NCBI RefSeq assembly: GCF_017114945.1
Contig: NZ_JABXKQ010000177.1
Coordinates: 1 to 64,000 of the forward strand
Reading direction: 5' to 3'
DNA length: 64,000 bases
Source of the DNA: Nostoc sp. JL34
GTDB taxonomy: Bacteria; Cyanobacteriota; Cyanobacteriia; Cyanobacteriales; Nostocaceae
Shown here: positions 33,488 through 42,479 of the stretch, piece after piece
How the letters are laid out: every line of letters begins with the position of its first letter
Position numbering within the stretch: the stretch's first letter is position 1
The notes under the pieces: generated by a model
The model's input: the letters and a program-made list of their open reading frames with translations, nothing else
The model's database searches: none
Told to the model about the DNA's origin: nothing
Translations under genes and position numbers: made by a program

Positions 33488-34174
33488 ATTATGAAGATTA
33501 AGTTAAGTTGGCGTCATCAAACCAAATTATCTCGAACAGATTGATTGAACTAGCCTAAAACCCTCTTCCCTCTTGCCCGATCGCAACTACAAACATTTTC
33601 AGCAACCTGACTTAAGAGTGCTGTTAGCGGATAGCTAGGATTTAGCCCGTGCTGAGTTAGGAGTTCCCAGTCCCAAGTCCCTGTTCTAGTGTATGCAGTT
33701 CATAATCGCTACTTACTTCTAAGATGATCGTTGCTTGGCGACGCCGAATAGCCTGCCAAAGGCATCGCTTCTTTAAAAATATTTAGATAAACTTCATCAA
33801 ATCCTTGCACAAAGCGCTTTCTATTTCCATATCACTCAGGAAATTAACAAGACTCCACCAGGCACTTCCATAGTTTTTTAGGATTTGTTGTAAAAAAACT
33901 TACCGCATTAAGGGTATTTGCTGATATCAAGTGCTATTTGTAAAGGTTACTTTTAACTAAGTTCACAAGGTTCAGTTACACCGCTTAAAACAGGTTCGAC
34001 TAAGTTGTTACATTAGTTCCCTTAAGTTAAGGGGTCAACCTACTAAAGTTTCAACCAATTTAACTTTGAACATTGTAACTTTAAGTCCTCAGTTATCAGC
34101 CAGGGGTGTATTTTACCATGCCGATTCGGCAACCTCCTGACCTAAAACAACGGATAAAGTTCAAAGGAATTACT
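33488..34174. other. long intergenic gap before a decayed beta-helix gene
   Basis: No gene is supported. The gap holds a dispersed repeat (33733-33771) and A/T-rich upstream sequence for the pseudogene at 34175. The leader of an open frame from 34106 is not convincing. Confidence 0.5.
33733..33771. repeat. dispersed palindromic Nostoc-type repeat
   Basis: The segment contains GCGACGCCGAATAGCC followed by TGCCAAAGGCA (TGCC/GGCA hairpin). The reverse complement of its left part, GGCTATTCGGCGTCGC, recurs at 34250-34265 inside a pseudogene. Confidence 0.7.
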
Positions 34175-34487
34175 ATGCCAAATACGATCGCTGTATCGAA
34201 TATAGCAGATGGTAAAACTGGCTCACAAAGAGCAGCGATGTCTACGACGGGCTATTCGGCGTCGCGGCTACTACTACAGATGAAGATAGGATTCAATTCG
34301 ACTCCATCCAGTCTTGCTAATCAGATGATATCTGATCACAAGCCCGGAGGCGAAGTGTCTACGTACTAATCGTCCGATCACCCTCAACAAAACCCTGACG
34401 ATTGACGGTATCGATACCCCATATCCCTGGTTTAACCATCAACGGTTGACAGGAGAAAAATTTTCAGTTTTACAACAGCGTTTCTAG
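34175..34487 (+). pseudogene. decayed N-terminus of a beta-helix (adhesin/Ca-binding type) gene
   Basis: ATG 34175 has a good AAAGGAA upstream and reads MPNTIAVSNIADGKTGSQRAA, the usual start of cyanobacterial beta-helix repeat proteins. The frame is then broken. A 29-base repeat word (about 34239-34267) is inserted. After it, another frame reads TTTDEDRIQFDS, then a TCCA duplication (34303-34310) shifts again to SSLANQ. A third shift precedes RPITLNKTLTIDG (34371 on), and TAG follows at 34485. The reading is a mosaic of three frames of one ancestral protein. It lies just upstream of an intact relative at 34636. Confidence 0.75.
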
Positions 34488-34635
34488 AACCGATGCGATT
34501 TCAACTCGCGATCGGACAACTGTGACTATCCTGAACAGTCCAGACAGATGACCTATTCAAATAACTACTTAGCAACTAAGGAAAGTTGTTGAGAGATTAC
34601 TACCAATTCCCCTTACACATATTCGGAGTAAACCT

Positions 34636-37524
34636 ATGGCTGGCAAAACATACTACGTTTCTGGAACAGGCAATGATAAAAGTAATGGTTTAAAGGAAGA
34701 AACTGCGTTTCGCACCCTGACAAAAGCTGTGTCTCAACTGCAAACAGGTGACACGCTCTATGTCATGAACGGAACTTATGACAAAGGGTTTACGCTTTTT
34801 AACAAAAATGGCTCACCAGATAACTGGACAACAATCAAAGCTTATCCAGGACAGACGCCTAAGATACAAACAACAGGAGGCGGCATTAATGTATTTAGTT
34901 CTTCTTATGTGCGGATTGAAGGACTTGATATAGAGGGCAATCGGGAAAACATTACTCTAGAATATGCCTTAAGTCAGAAAGATAACCTTAATAACCCTTT
35001 GACCTATGCCAATGGGATTGCTGTACAAGCATGGAAAGATAGCCAGGGAGTGGGCGGCAGTAATCCTCATCACATTGTTATCACTGGCAATACAGTTAGT
35101 AACTTTCCAGGTGGAGGCATTGCATTCAGCGATTCAGACTACATCACAGTTGAGAAAAATGTTGTCTCTGGAAACGCTTGGTATTCGCCTTGGGGTAATC
35201 AGGGTATCACCGCACTTAACAGTTTTAATTTGGATAACAATACTACTGACTACAGGATAATTTTTCGAGACAACATTGTTTACGATAATCAAAGTCTGGT
35301 TCCGTGGAAACAAGTAGGTAAAATAACTGAAGGGCATGGCATCATGCTTGATACCACTATGGAGACTACAAGCGGCGTAGCCTATAGCGGAAAGGCACTA
35401 ATCGCAAATAACACAACCTACAACAATGGAGGTGCAGGCATTGAAATTTTTAAAGCTACAAATGTCGATGTTGTCAACAACACAGCTTACCAGAATGGTC
35501 GTGTTCTTACAGATACTGGAGAGATTGGTGTTCTTTATTCAGAAAATGTTCGTGCCTACAACAACATTTTGTACGCAAGCAACAATCAAAAAGCGAACAG
35601 CATCAAGTTCGCCAAAAATGTAACCTTTGATCGCAACCTTATTTATAACTCTAATGTATTCCAAGCTTCAGATAATCTAAAAGCTACAGGATTGCAGAAC
35701 ATTTTGGGTCAAGATCCTCTATTTGTTGATGCAACCAAAAAGAATTTTGCGCTCAAACCTGGAAGTGCTGCGATCGATGCTGGTTCCAATGCCTTCAATG
35801 CCATCACTGGGAATATTCCTCTGGATGGTGATGGCAATGGCACTGCATTGATTGATATCGGTGCATCCGAAGCCCCCCGCATGATCATTACCGCCCCGGA
35901 AATCCAAGTTCTCAATGGTACAGTTGACATTGCAGATGGCAGCACTACCGCCATTAACTTTGGCGACACCACTGCTGGTAACACCCTGACCAAAACCTTT
36001 ACCATCAAGAACACCGGTACAGCTGCACTCAGCCTGAGTAATCTTAAACTTCCCGACGGATTTAGTTTGGTCGGTACTCTTCCGACGAGCGTAGCTGCCA
36101 ACGCTTCCACCACCATCTCAGTGGCACTCAATACCACTACACCCGGCACCTATAGTGGCAGCCTCAGTTTAAACAACAACGATAGTAATGAAAGCCCCTT
36201 TGACTTTGCCATTAGTGGCACAGTTAAACCCGCTCTGGCTCCAGAAATCCAAGTTCTCAATGGTACAGTTGACATTGCAGATGGCAGCACTACCGCTATT
36301 AACTTTGGCGACACCACTGTTGGTAACACTCTGACCAAAACCTTTACCATCAAGAACACCGGTACAGATGCACTCAGCCTGAGTAATCTTAAACTTCCCG
36401 ACGGATTTAGTTTGGTCGGTACTCTTCCGACGAGCGTAGCTGCCAACGCTTCCACCACCATCTCAGTGGCACTCAATACCACTACACCCGGCACCTATAG
36501 TGGCAGCCTCAGTTTAAACAACAACGATAGTAATGAAAGCCCCTTTGACTTTGCCATTAGTGGTATAGTTAAACCCGCTCCGGCTCCGGAAATTCCAGTT
36601 CTCAATGGCACACCTGGCAATGACACCTTTATTACCCGACAAGGTGGTGGCAGTTACATCATCACCGACTTTGGTGGTGTCGGTACTAGCTCAAACCCTT
36701 CGGCTGCGGTAATTGCCAAAGTAGACACCTTGCAATTTATTGGGGCTGGCTTGACTGCAAGAAATCTGCAATTAACTCAAAATGGCAACAATTTAGAAGT
36801 CACCTTTGAAGATGTGGCTAATACCAAAGTCACTCTGCAAAACTTTAAGTTAGAAAACCTAGAGAACTTGGCTGCATCGACAACACTACCCGCCATAGGT
36901 AATATCCTATTTGACGGGCAGGCTAAGGTTACTGACAACTTTGATGTGATTAATGCCAACTCCACTCAAACTAGCATTTTCAACACTAACACTGTTACCT
37001 TCTTTAATGACTTGAACAATAACATCACCGGTTTTGACAATTCCAACGATGTGATTAATGGACAAGGGGGTAATGACACTATCAATGGCAACAGTGGTGA
37101 CGACTTACTGCGGGGCGGTGCTGGTAATGATATTCTCATCGGTGGAAAAGGCAATGATACTCTTGTGGGTGGTATAGGTGCTGACTCTTTCGTCTACGAC
37201 ACCAATGCTGCCTTTACTAGCGCTGCTGTGGGTATTGATACCATTGCTGACTTCAATCGCTCTGGTGGTGACAAGATTGTTCTGGATAAGACCACCTTTG
37301 GTGCAATTACTTCTGTTGTGGGAACGGGTTTTAGTAACGCCAGTGATTTTCAAATCACCAGTTTAGGGGCGGTTAGTAATGCTGTGATTGTCTACGACCC
37401 TCTAACTGGGCATTTAGTATACAATCAAAATGGTAGCGCTGCTGGTTTCGGTAGTGGTGGTCAATTTGCACAACTTACTGGTGCGCCCACTCTTACTGCT
37501 TCCGACTTCATCATTCAAGCATAG
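34636..37524 (+). CDS. secreted beta-helix / RTX calcium-binding protein (962 aa)
   Basis: Domain order: a right-handed parallel beta-helix (about 1-415; begins MAGKTYYVSGTGNDKSNGL, many NNTxxNN turns), two nearly identical 115-residue Ig-like domains of the choice-of-anchor D/ASH type (about 422-651), a start of a third unit, a beta domain (about 652-790), then RTX nonapeptides GGNDTINGNSGDDLLRGG (about 810-850) that bind Ca2+, and a C-terminal region (PLTGHLVYNQNGSAAGFG) typical of type I secretion substrates. There is no N-terminal signal peptide, which fits type I secretion. It probably works at or outside the cell surface; enzymatic activity on polysaccharide is possible but not shown. 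Confidence 0.88.
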   Translation: MAGKTYYVSGTGNDKSNGLKEETAFRTLTKAVSQLQTGDTLYVMNGTYDKGFTLFNKNGSPDNWTTIKAYPGQTPKIQTTGGGINVFSSSYVRIEGLDIEGNRENITLEYALSQKDNLNNPLTYANGIAVQAWKDSQGVGGSNPHHIVITGNTVSNFPGGGIAFSDSDYITVEKNVVSGNAWYSPWGNQGITALNSFNLDNNTTDYRIIFRDNIVYDNQSLVPWKQVGKITEGHGIMLDTTMETTSGVAYSGKALIANNTTYNNGGAGIEIFKATNVDVVNNTAYQNGRVLTDTGEIGVLYSENVRAYNNILYASNNQKANSIKFAKNVTFDRNLIYNSNVFQASDNLKATGLQNILGQDPLFVDATKKNFALKPGSAAIDAGSNAFNAITGNIPLDGDGNGTALIDIGASEAPRMIITAPEIQVLNGTVDIADGSTTAINFGDTTAGNTLTKTFTIKNTGTAALSLSNLKLPDGFSLVGTLPTSVAANASTTISVALNTTTPGTYSGSLSLNNNDSNESPFDFAISGTVKPALAPEIQVLNGTVDIADGSTTAINFGDTTVGNTLTKTFTIKNTGTDALSLSNLKLPDGFSLVGTLPTSVAANASTTISVALNTTTPGTYSGSLSLNNNDSNESPFDFAISGIVKPAPAPEIPVLNGTPGNDTFITRQGGGSYIITDFGGVGTSSNPSAAVIAKVDTLQFIGAGLTARNLQLTQNGNNLEVTFEDVANTKVTLQNFKLENLENLAASTTLPAIGNILFDGQAKVTDNFDVINANSTQTSIFNTNTVTFFNDLNNNITGFDNSNDVINGQGGNDTINGNSGDDLLRGGAGNDILIGGKGNDTLVGGIGADSFVYDTNAAFTSAAVGIDTIADFNRSGGDKIVLDKTTFGAITSVVGTGFSNASDFQITSLGAVSNAVIVYDPLTGHLVYNQNGSAAGFGSGGQFAQLTGAPTLTASDFIIQA
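35899..36588 (+). repeat. two tandem 345-bp copies inside the RTX gene
   Basis: Copy 1 (35899-36243) and copy 2 (36244-36588) differ at only a handful of bases. A third, truncated copy starts at 36589 (EIPVLNGTPGN). The period of 345 is 115 codons, so the frame is kept. Confidence 0.95.
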
Positions 37525-37607
37525 TTGGGTCGGGTCAACTGAGTGAAACTGTAATCCAAATATGAATCAACTTTCAAGGTAGTTTTCAATTCAATAGACT
37601 ACACTCA

Positions 37608-37637
37608 TAGGGGCACAATATGTTTATTGCGCCCCTA
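37608..37637 (+). terminator. stem-loop after the RTX gene
   Basis: TAGGGGCACAATA (37608-37620) pairs with TATTGCGCCCCTA (37625-37637) with one mismatch. It lies about 85 bases past the stop. There is no long T-run. Confidence 0.55.
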
Positions 37638-37817
37638 CAATTTGGACACTTGAATGAGTAGCATTTGAGTAGTGCGATGATCGCCAAAAATCTAATTAAA
37701 GATGGCACTTTTGAGTAGCAAATAAGCAACAAACGCGCTGAATTTGATAGAAATGGCGTTTTTGCATGATTTGCTCCTTTTTTTACAAACCAAGGCATAT
37801 ACTTGCATCCTCTCATA

Positions 37818-37838
37818 ATCCAAAATCTAAAATCCAAA
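37818..37838. repeat. STRR: ATCCAAA/ATCTAAA
   Basis: ATCCAAA, ATCTAAA and ATCCAAA in tandem end five bases before the next start codon. Confidence 0.8.
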
Positions 37839-37843
37839 ATTGA

Positions 37844-38395
37844 ATGAGTCGTTTTTTCATTGCCCTCGTACCACCGCAAGACATTCAAGACTACACCAAC
37901 CAGATTAAGCAGTACTTTGCCGATCGCTATGTTAGTAGTGGGGCGCTAAAGTCTCCGCCTCATATTACCCTGCAACCGCCCTTTGAATGGGCAGATGCTA
38001 ACTTGCCACTGCTAGAAGCATCCTTGAAGGAGTTTGCTAGTGGACAACAACCAGTAGTAATTACACTTAGAGAGTTTGATGCCTTTGTGCCTCGTGTCAT
38101 ATACATTAATGTAGTCAGAAGTCAAGAACTTTTGACTTTGCAAGCTAATTTAATGGCTTATACAGAAAGCAACTTGGGAATTGTTGATAAAGTTTCTAAA
38201 ATCTGCCCTTTTGCGCCCCACATGACGGTTGCGTTTCGGGATTTAACAAAGCAGAACTTTAAAGCTGCTTGGCCAGAGTTTGAAAAGCGTCAATTGCATT
38301 TTGAGTTTACTGCTAACCAAATAACGCTACTGCTTCACGACGGTAAGCGCTGGAATATTAAATCGGAGTTTGGTTTTTTGGCTTCTGAGCAATGA
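37844..38395 (+). CDS. 2H phosphoesterase, 2'-5' RNA ligase family (183 aa)
   Basis: Two H-x-T motifs mark the 2H fold: His40-Ile-Thr42 (PPHITLQPPFEW) and His126-Met-Thr128 (APHMTVAFRDL). Members are RNA ligases/cyclic phosphodiesterases acting on 2'-3' cyclic or 2'-5' linked ends. The length is normal. A diverged copy of its last 24 codons is found 80 bases downstream. Confidence 0.88.
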   Translation: MSRFFIALVPPQDIQDYTNQIKQYFADRYVSSGALKSPPHITLQPPFEWADANLPLLEASLKEFASGQQPVVITLREFDAFVPRVIYINVVRSQELLTLQANLMAYTESNLGIVDKVSKICPFAPHMTVAFRDLTKQNFKAAWPEFEKRQLHFEFTANQITLLLHDGKRWNIKSEFGFLASEQ

Positions 38396-38477
38396 ACATT
38401 CCTCCGTTCCGCATTCCTCATCCATGTAATCATGGGCGGGGTTAGGGACGGTAAAAATTTGATTACTACCTTCAGAA

Positions 38478-38552
38478 CTAACCTTGCTGCTTCATCAGGG
38501 TAAGTGCTGGAATATAAAACGAGAACTTGCTTTTTTGTCTGGTAATAATTGA
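38478..38552 (+). pseudogene. 3'-terminal fragment of a second 2H phosphoesterase gene
   Basis: In one frame it reads LTLLLHQGKCWNIKRELAF...NN followed by a stop. The intact gene ends ITLLLHDGKRWNIKSEFGF...EQ. Fourteen of 24 residues are identical. The fragment lies within the 3' end of the NB-ARC gene on the other strand. Confidence 0.75.
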
Positions 38553-39923
38553 GCGATATTTTTGTGATAGATGCTGGCGATATTGGCTGATTGAACTAAT
38601 TTTATTTTGGATTAATTGGTGATTTATATATTCTCTCACTATCGGTGCTACAGAGAAAAGAGGATAATTTTTGTTAACTAGAGAACGCTCTTGCAAAGAT
38701 TCCAAAGCATCTAGTAATTCTTGTGCTGGTATATGAGGTGATAGTTGCGATCGCAGTTCTGAAAATGAAGCTGGCTGAGAATTATTTGCTAACCACTCAA
38801 TAATGATATTTTCTATATCTGACAAGCAGTAAAAATATTCTTTTAAAAACTGGTTAATCTCGTTAAAAACTAATGTTTTTTGGTTTAAAAATTCTGAAAT
38901 ATTCCCTTCAAATAAATTGCGAATTTTACTCGAAGCTATATTTAGTAATAAGGGATTACCTGCATAGCTATCAATGAGTTGATGCCAATCACTATTTGAA
39001 CCCCAAAAAGTACCCTTGGACTTAAATATTTCTTCTATATCTATTACTTGTAAGCCTTTTAGTTGCAATGCCCTAACGGGTAATTTTTCTCCTATGATTT
39101 GTTTAATTTCTTTCGGCGTTTCCTGACTTGTAAGCACTAAACAGCTTTGATGACATGTTTCTGCAAGTCGTTTTATGAGTTCACCATAATCTTTAGAAAT
39201 TTGACGACAATATCCAATATCATATTTACCTAAAGCATCTTGTGAAATTGTTTCTAGATTATCTAATATCAATAAACAACGAGCATTTTTTAAATAATGA
39301 ATCAACTGGGAAATCCTGCAATCTAAAGTTTTCGGTAAATCATTTTTCTGCCCTTTTGATAAAATTTGAATTAGTTCAGCTAGCATATCTTTGACTGGTA
39401 AAATATTACGCAGACTACGCCAAATCACGAACTCAAATTTATCTTGAATTTGCTCTGCTAGCTTTACTGATAAGCTAGTTTTACCCATTCCATTCATACC
39501 AAATAAAGTCACTACTCGGCAGTGTTCTTCGAGAATCCAGTATTTTAGTGTCGTTAATTCTGCTGTGCGTCCTAAAAATGCAGAGATATCAGGTGCTTGG
39601 CCCCAATCAGTTAAATTTTGGATTGAATGCTGATTACTAGTTACTTCATCAGTCTGAGGTAGTTGATAATCACTGGGTTCAAGTAATAAATTAAAAGCCC
39701 GGAAACAGGTATTTAGAGTTTGCTTGTCAACTCCTACTTGGCAATGAAACACCTTCATCAGTGTATCTGGATCTAAGCCAGTGCGATCGCTTAAATTTTC
39801 CAAAGTGTAACGTTTATCTAAATTTTCCCAACTTTGTGCCTGAAATTTTGCCGTTTGAAGTTTCTGAAATCCTTGAGGTGTAAGAAGAACACCCCGTTTG
39901 CGCCTGCGTTGTAGTGGATTCAT
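38478..39923 (-). CDS. NB-ARC (STAND) ATPase without sensor repeats (481 aa)
   Basis: N-terminal helical domain (about 1-90; RRRKRGVLLTPQGFQKLQ...) like the HTH of vWA-MoxR-associated/STAND proteins. NB-ARC follows: FLGRTAELTTLKYWI, P-loop GMNGMGKTS at 142-150, Walker B LLILDNLE at 217-224 and a winged helix to about 450. Most cyanobacterial relatives carry WD40 or TPR repeats behind the winged helix; here the protein ends. The stop codon lies in a 2H gene fragment, so the C-terminus may have been lost. I start at ATG 39923, which has GAGGG 7 bases upstream; an ATG 8 codons further up is weaker. Confidence 0.82.
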   Translation of the reverse strand: MNPLQRRRKRGVLLTPQGFQKLQTAKFQAQSWENLDKRYTLENLSDRTGLDPDTLMKVFHCQVGVDKQTLNTCFRAFNLLLEPSDYQLPQTDEVTSNQHSIQNLTDWGQAPDISAFLGRTAELTTLKYWILEEHCRVVTLFGMNGMGKTSLSVKLAEQIQDKFEFVIWRSLRNILPVKDMLAELIQILSKGQKNDLPKTLDCRISQLIHYLKNARCLLILDNLETISQDALGKYDIGYCRQISKDYGELIKRLAETCHQSCLVLTSQETPKEIKQIIGEKLPVRALQLKGLQVIDIEEIFKSKGTFWGSNSDWHQLIDSYAGNPLLLNIASSKIRNLFEGNISEFLNQKTLVFNEINQFLKEYFYCLSDIENIIIEWLANNSQPASFSELRSQLSPHIPAQELLDALESLQERSLVNKNYPLFSVAPIVREYINHQLIQNKISSISQYRQHLSQKYRSIITRQKSKFSFYIPALTLMKQQG

Positions 39924-40285
39924 TACTGGGCCCTCAGTTTTGTACATACACTCATAAAGTAATAGTCAGTAGTTAGCGCCTATAATATGCCGCTAAAATA
40001 TCTACTCCACTCAAGAGGGTGCTACAAAGATGAGATATGCTTTTCCTGAAATTAGGTTTGTTAAATATTATGAATATTGTTACTCACGATACCTTTTTTG
40101 CGGAACTGTCAGAGATCAGGCGGGAGTTTTGCTCAAGTTTTCGATAAATGAAATCTTTACTGGTTAAAGCTTTGGGAAATTGACGATTAAAAAATTTTAA
40201 GTTTAGGTCTTAAGTTCCTTAACTTCGGTTGTTAGAGGCGGATTAGACGTGCAAAATACAAAAAGTTTTCCAATTCAGAAACCCA
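39924..40285. other. divergent promoter region
   Basis: Lies between the NB-ARC gene and a secreted-protein gene. It is A/T-rich. No gene or repeat stands out. Confidence 0.5.
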
Positions 40286-41053
40286 GTGAAAAAGTTAAGT
40301 CGTATTTTTATAGTTCTCCTCACCTTTATGCTCTGGCTAGGTGCGCTGAGTCCGGCTTTCGCAGATAACAAAACAGTATTAGGTATAACCAGCCTTTACA
40401 GCACTCCAGAGGAACAAGGACAAGGAGTTAAGGTCTATCAGGATATACTCCAATACAAAATTGCTACGCCTTTTGCTCTGCCTCCAAAGTATCCAATTCC
40501 TGCTACTAAAGAAGAGTTTGATAAAATAGTAGTACCAGGACTAGTCGAACAACTAGGAGATGGTTCTGTTACTAAAGCTTGGTTCGATTTTCAAGCTGGA
40601 CAAGCTCAAATTGCTGGCAAAGAATTATTTAGTATTAATGCTCCTTTGGGGCAGAAAATATATAGTGTAGTAGCTGGAAAGCCTTTACAGCAATGTCCTC
40701 TAGAAATTCAAGATACTCAGATTGATTTCTTTCTAGATTCAAAAAAAGCAGCTAAAAGAGCTACAGAACTAGATGAGCAAGGTTACTTTATCTACGTTTC
40801 TCCTGTAGAGGAATTACGCCGGAAAGTACTTGATGCTCTGTACGATCAATATAGCAGTGGAAGTAATAATCCATCTTGTTTCTTAGTTAACGGCACTACT
40901 AAGAAGATTACAGTTGATTTCCAAGATCCAGATATTTACCCTTTACTTCCCCCTGATTTAGTGCAGCCAGGGAAGGACAAACCACTCGTTTTCTTACCTA
41001 AGAGTGGAAAGGAGTTTTTATATGTTGTCAACGCCAGACAGTTACCTAGCTAG
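40286..41053 (+). CDS. exported protein of unknown function (255 aa)
   Basis: A GTG at 40286 gives a clear signal peptide (MKKLSRIFIVLLTFMLWLGA, cleavage near SPAFA-D). The mature part is mixed alpha/beta with two cysteines (Cys in QQCPLEIQ and NPSCFLVNG) and a proline-rich tail (YPLLPPDLVQPGKDKPLVFLP). Tic22 was considered because of the size, but the repeated Tic22 VPVF/GVFIS pattern is missing. No Shine-Dalgarno is evident before the GTG. Followed by a strong hairpin. Confidence 0.78.
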   Translation: MKKLSRIFIVLLTFMLWLGALSPAFADNKTVLGITSLYSTPEEQGQGVKVYQDILQYKIATPFALPPKYPIPATKEEFDKIVVPGLVEQLGDGSVTKAWFDFQAGQAQIAGKELFSINAPLGQKIYSVVAGKPLQQCPLEIQDTQIDFFLDSKKAAKRATELDEQGYFIYVSPVEELRRKVLDALYDQYSSGSNNPSCFLVNGTTKKITVDFQDPDIYPLLPPDLVQPGKDKPLVFLPKSGKEFLYVVNARQLPS

Positions 41054-41371
41054 TACTCCATCACATCAATTTTGATAAGTTCGTAGTGGGTAGCACAGTT
41101 AGCTGTGCTACCTTCCTGCGTAGTATCATCATCAATAGTTGAGAATAAGCGATCGCGATCGCCCACCAAGACTTCAAATCATCTTTCTTTTTCCCGGTGT
41201 GTAGTCGCCTAAGCCCAACGTCTCAAAGAGTTGCAGCTTGTCGTCACACATCGCTTAACTTTTGAAACGCCTTGCAAACAAGAAATGTTAGATTTAGTTA
41301 TTTCTACTTACTTAATTTTTGTAAAACAAGATACATTAAATGGTAGTTTAGTAGCAAAGGAACCAAAAAGC
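41054..41371. other. intergenic gap with terminator
   Basis: Contains the terminator below and two overlapping HIP1-like sites (GCGATCGCGATCGC, about 41149). The open frame upstream of the next start (41231-41371) is judged untranslated. Confidence 0.5.
41089..41112 (+). terminator. 10-bp hairpin GGTAGCACAG/CTGTGCTACC
   Basis: A perfect stem with loop TTAG lies 36 bases past the stop of the exported-protein gene. The same word is a common intergenic element in cyanobacteria. Confidence 0.65.
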
Positions 41372-42115
41372 ATGGCTGTTAGTAGCCCTGAAGTCATCCG
41401 TCATATATTGATCGGGCTGGGATATTTAGCTCCTGAGATTGATCCTAAGCCGGATTTGACTAAATTTGCTCCCTGGAAGCGGAATAACAACTCTTTGACA
41501 GATGATCCTACTGAAGAAGCGATTAAAAAGTTTCAGAAACAGTACTCACAAAAACTTACGGTTAATGGTAATGCTGATTCCGAAACTCGAACTGTAATGG
41601 AAGATACAGTCAAAGGGCTTCAGAATAGATTGAAGTTTCACGGTTTTGCAACCAATGCCGAAATTCCTCCAGATAAGCCTTTTTATGGGCCAGCTACTTA
41701 TACAGCAGTCAAGAAATTTCAGAAATCCCAGGGTTTAACTGAAAATGGCATTGCCACTATTGAACAGCGTCAAATTCTCCAGCAACCTAGCTTAACAGAT
41801 AAGCCCCAACCGCAGCCCCAGTCGCAACTCAAGCTGATAGATTTGTGTTTCCAATTCAAAAAGAATCCTCAAAATCCTTCTTACATCGCAGCCCTAAATA
41901 ACTTACAACAAAATCTCCCCAAGGACGTTTTACACAAAGTTACTAACAAATGGAGGGGGACAAACGATCAAAATCCTGAGATTGTCAAGCTGACGAATGT
42001 GTTTACTTATTATGATGACAACAATCAAAACCATCGTGATGCACTAAATCACTTACAAAGTCAGATTACCCCAGCCATCTCTCAAGCATTTTTAAGTCTC
42101 TGGAATAAAAAGTAA
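41372..42115 (+). CDS. peptidoglycan-binding-domain protein (247 aa)
   Basis: Two PG_binding_1 repeats are visible: about 8-70 (VIRHILIGLGYL...AIKKFQKQYSQKLTVNG) and about 73-130 (LQNRLKFHGF...AVKKFQKSQGLTENGIAT). After a Pro/Gln linker (KPQPQPQSQLK) comes an all-helical C-terminal domain of unknown type (about 148-247). No signal peptide is seen at ATG 41372. I choose this start because AGGAA lies about 9 bases upstream. No lytic or peptidase domain is present. Confidence 0.82.
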   Translation: MAVSSPEVIRHILIGLGYLAPEIDPKPDLTKFAPWKRNNNSLTDDPTEEAIKKFQKQYSQKLTVNGNADSETRTVMEDTVKGLQNRLKFHGFATNAEIPPDKPFYGPATYTAVKKFQKSQGLTENGIATIEQRQILQQPSLTDKPQPQPQSQLKLIDLCFQFKKNPQNPSYIAALNNLQQNLPKDVLHKVTNKWRGTNDQNPEIVKLTNVFTYYDDNNQNHRDALNHLQSQITPAISQAFLSLWNKK

Positions 42116-42180
42116 GCAAATGGGACGTATATAGGCGTAATCTGCTTTTCTACATCTGACAAACTGATATACGAGAATTA

Positions 42181-42225
42181 AAAACCAGGTTTCTGATCTC
42201 TGCTGAATAGGAAACCTGGTTTTTT
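42181..42225 (+). terminator. Rho-independent terminator
   Basis: AAAACCAGGTTTC (42181-42193) and GAAACCTGGTTTT (42211-42223) form a perfect 13-bp stem. The stem runs into six Ts. It closes the peptidoglycan-binding gene. Confidence 0.85.
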
Positions 42226-42365
42226 GACAAATCAGAATTCAGAATAAACAGGTCGCGCCCAGGATTCCCCAACTTTTCTCCGAGACGCACTCGTATTCAG
42301 GTCTGAATCTCCATCTAAATCTTCCCAATCCCTAGGACACCAATTCAGTAATCCTGGAAGAACCT

Positions 42366-42445
42366 CTCCCCCTACCCCTCTCCTACGAGGAGAGGGGAGT
42401 TTAGCTCCCCCTTCCCTTCAAGGGAAGGGGGCTGGGGGATTAGGT
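42366..42445. repeat. dispersed G/C-rich double-hairpin repeat
   Basis: CCCCTCTCCT-ACG-AGGAGAGGGG (42375-42397) is followed by a second palindrome, CCCCCTTCCCTT/AAGGGAAGGGGG (42407-42431), and a GGGGGATTAGG tail. This is a widespread cyanobacterial intergenic type. Confidence 0.75.
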
Positions 42446-42479
42446 TTTTGATTACTGAATCGATGCTCTAGTCCCTAGT

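Larger units (their letters stand above)
42116..42479. other. intergenic gap between converging genes with repeats
   Basis: Holds a terminator and a dispersed G/C-rich repeat, both listed. No gene is seen. Confidence 0.55.

Noticed and set aside
35709..36494. Long minus-strand frames repeated over the RTX gene
   Set aside because: They are shadows of the 345-bp duplication on the coding strand, duplicated with it.
37586..37888. 100-codon minus-strand frame
   Set aside because: It spans a stem-loop and an STRR and overlaps the start of the 2H gene; composition is not protein-like.
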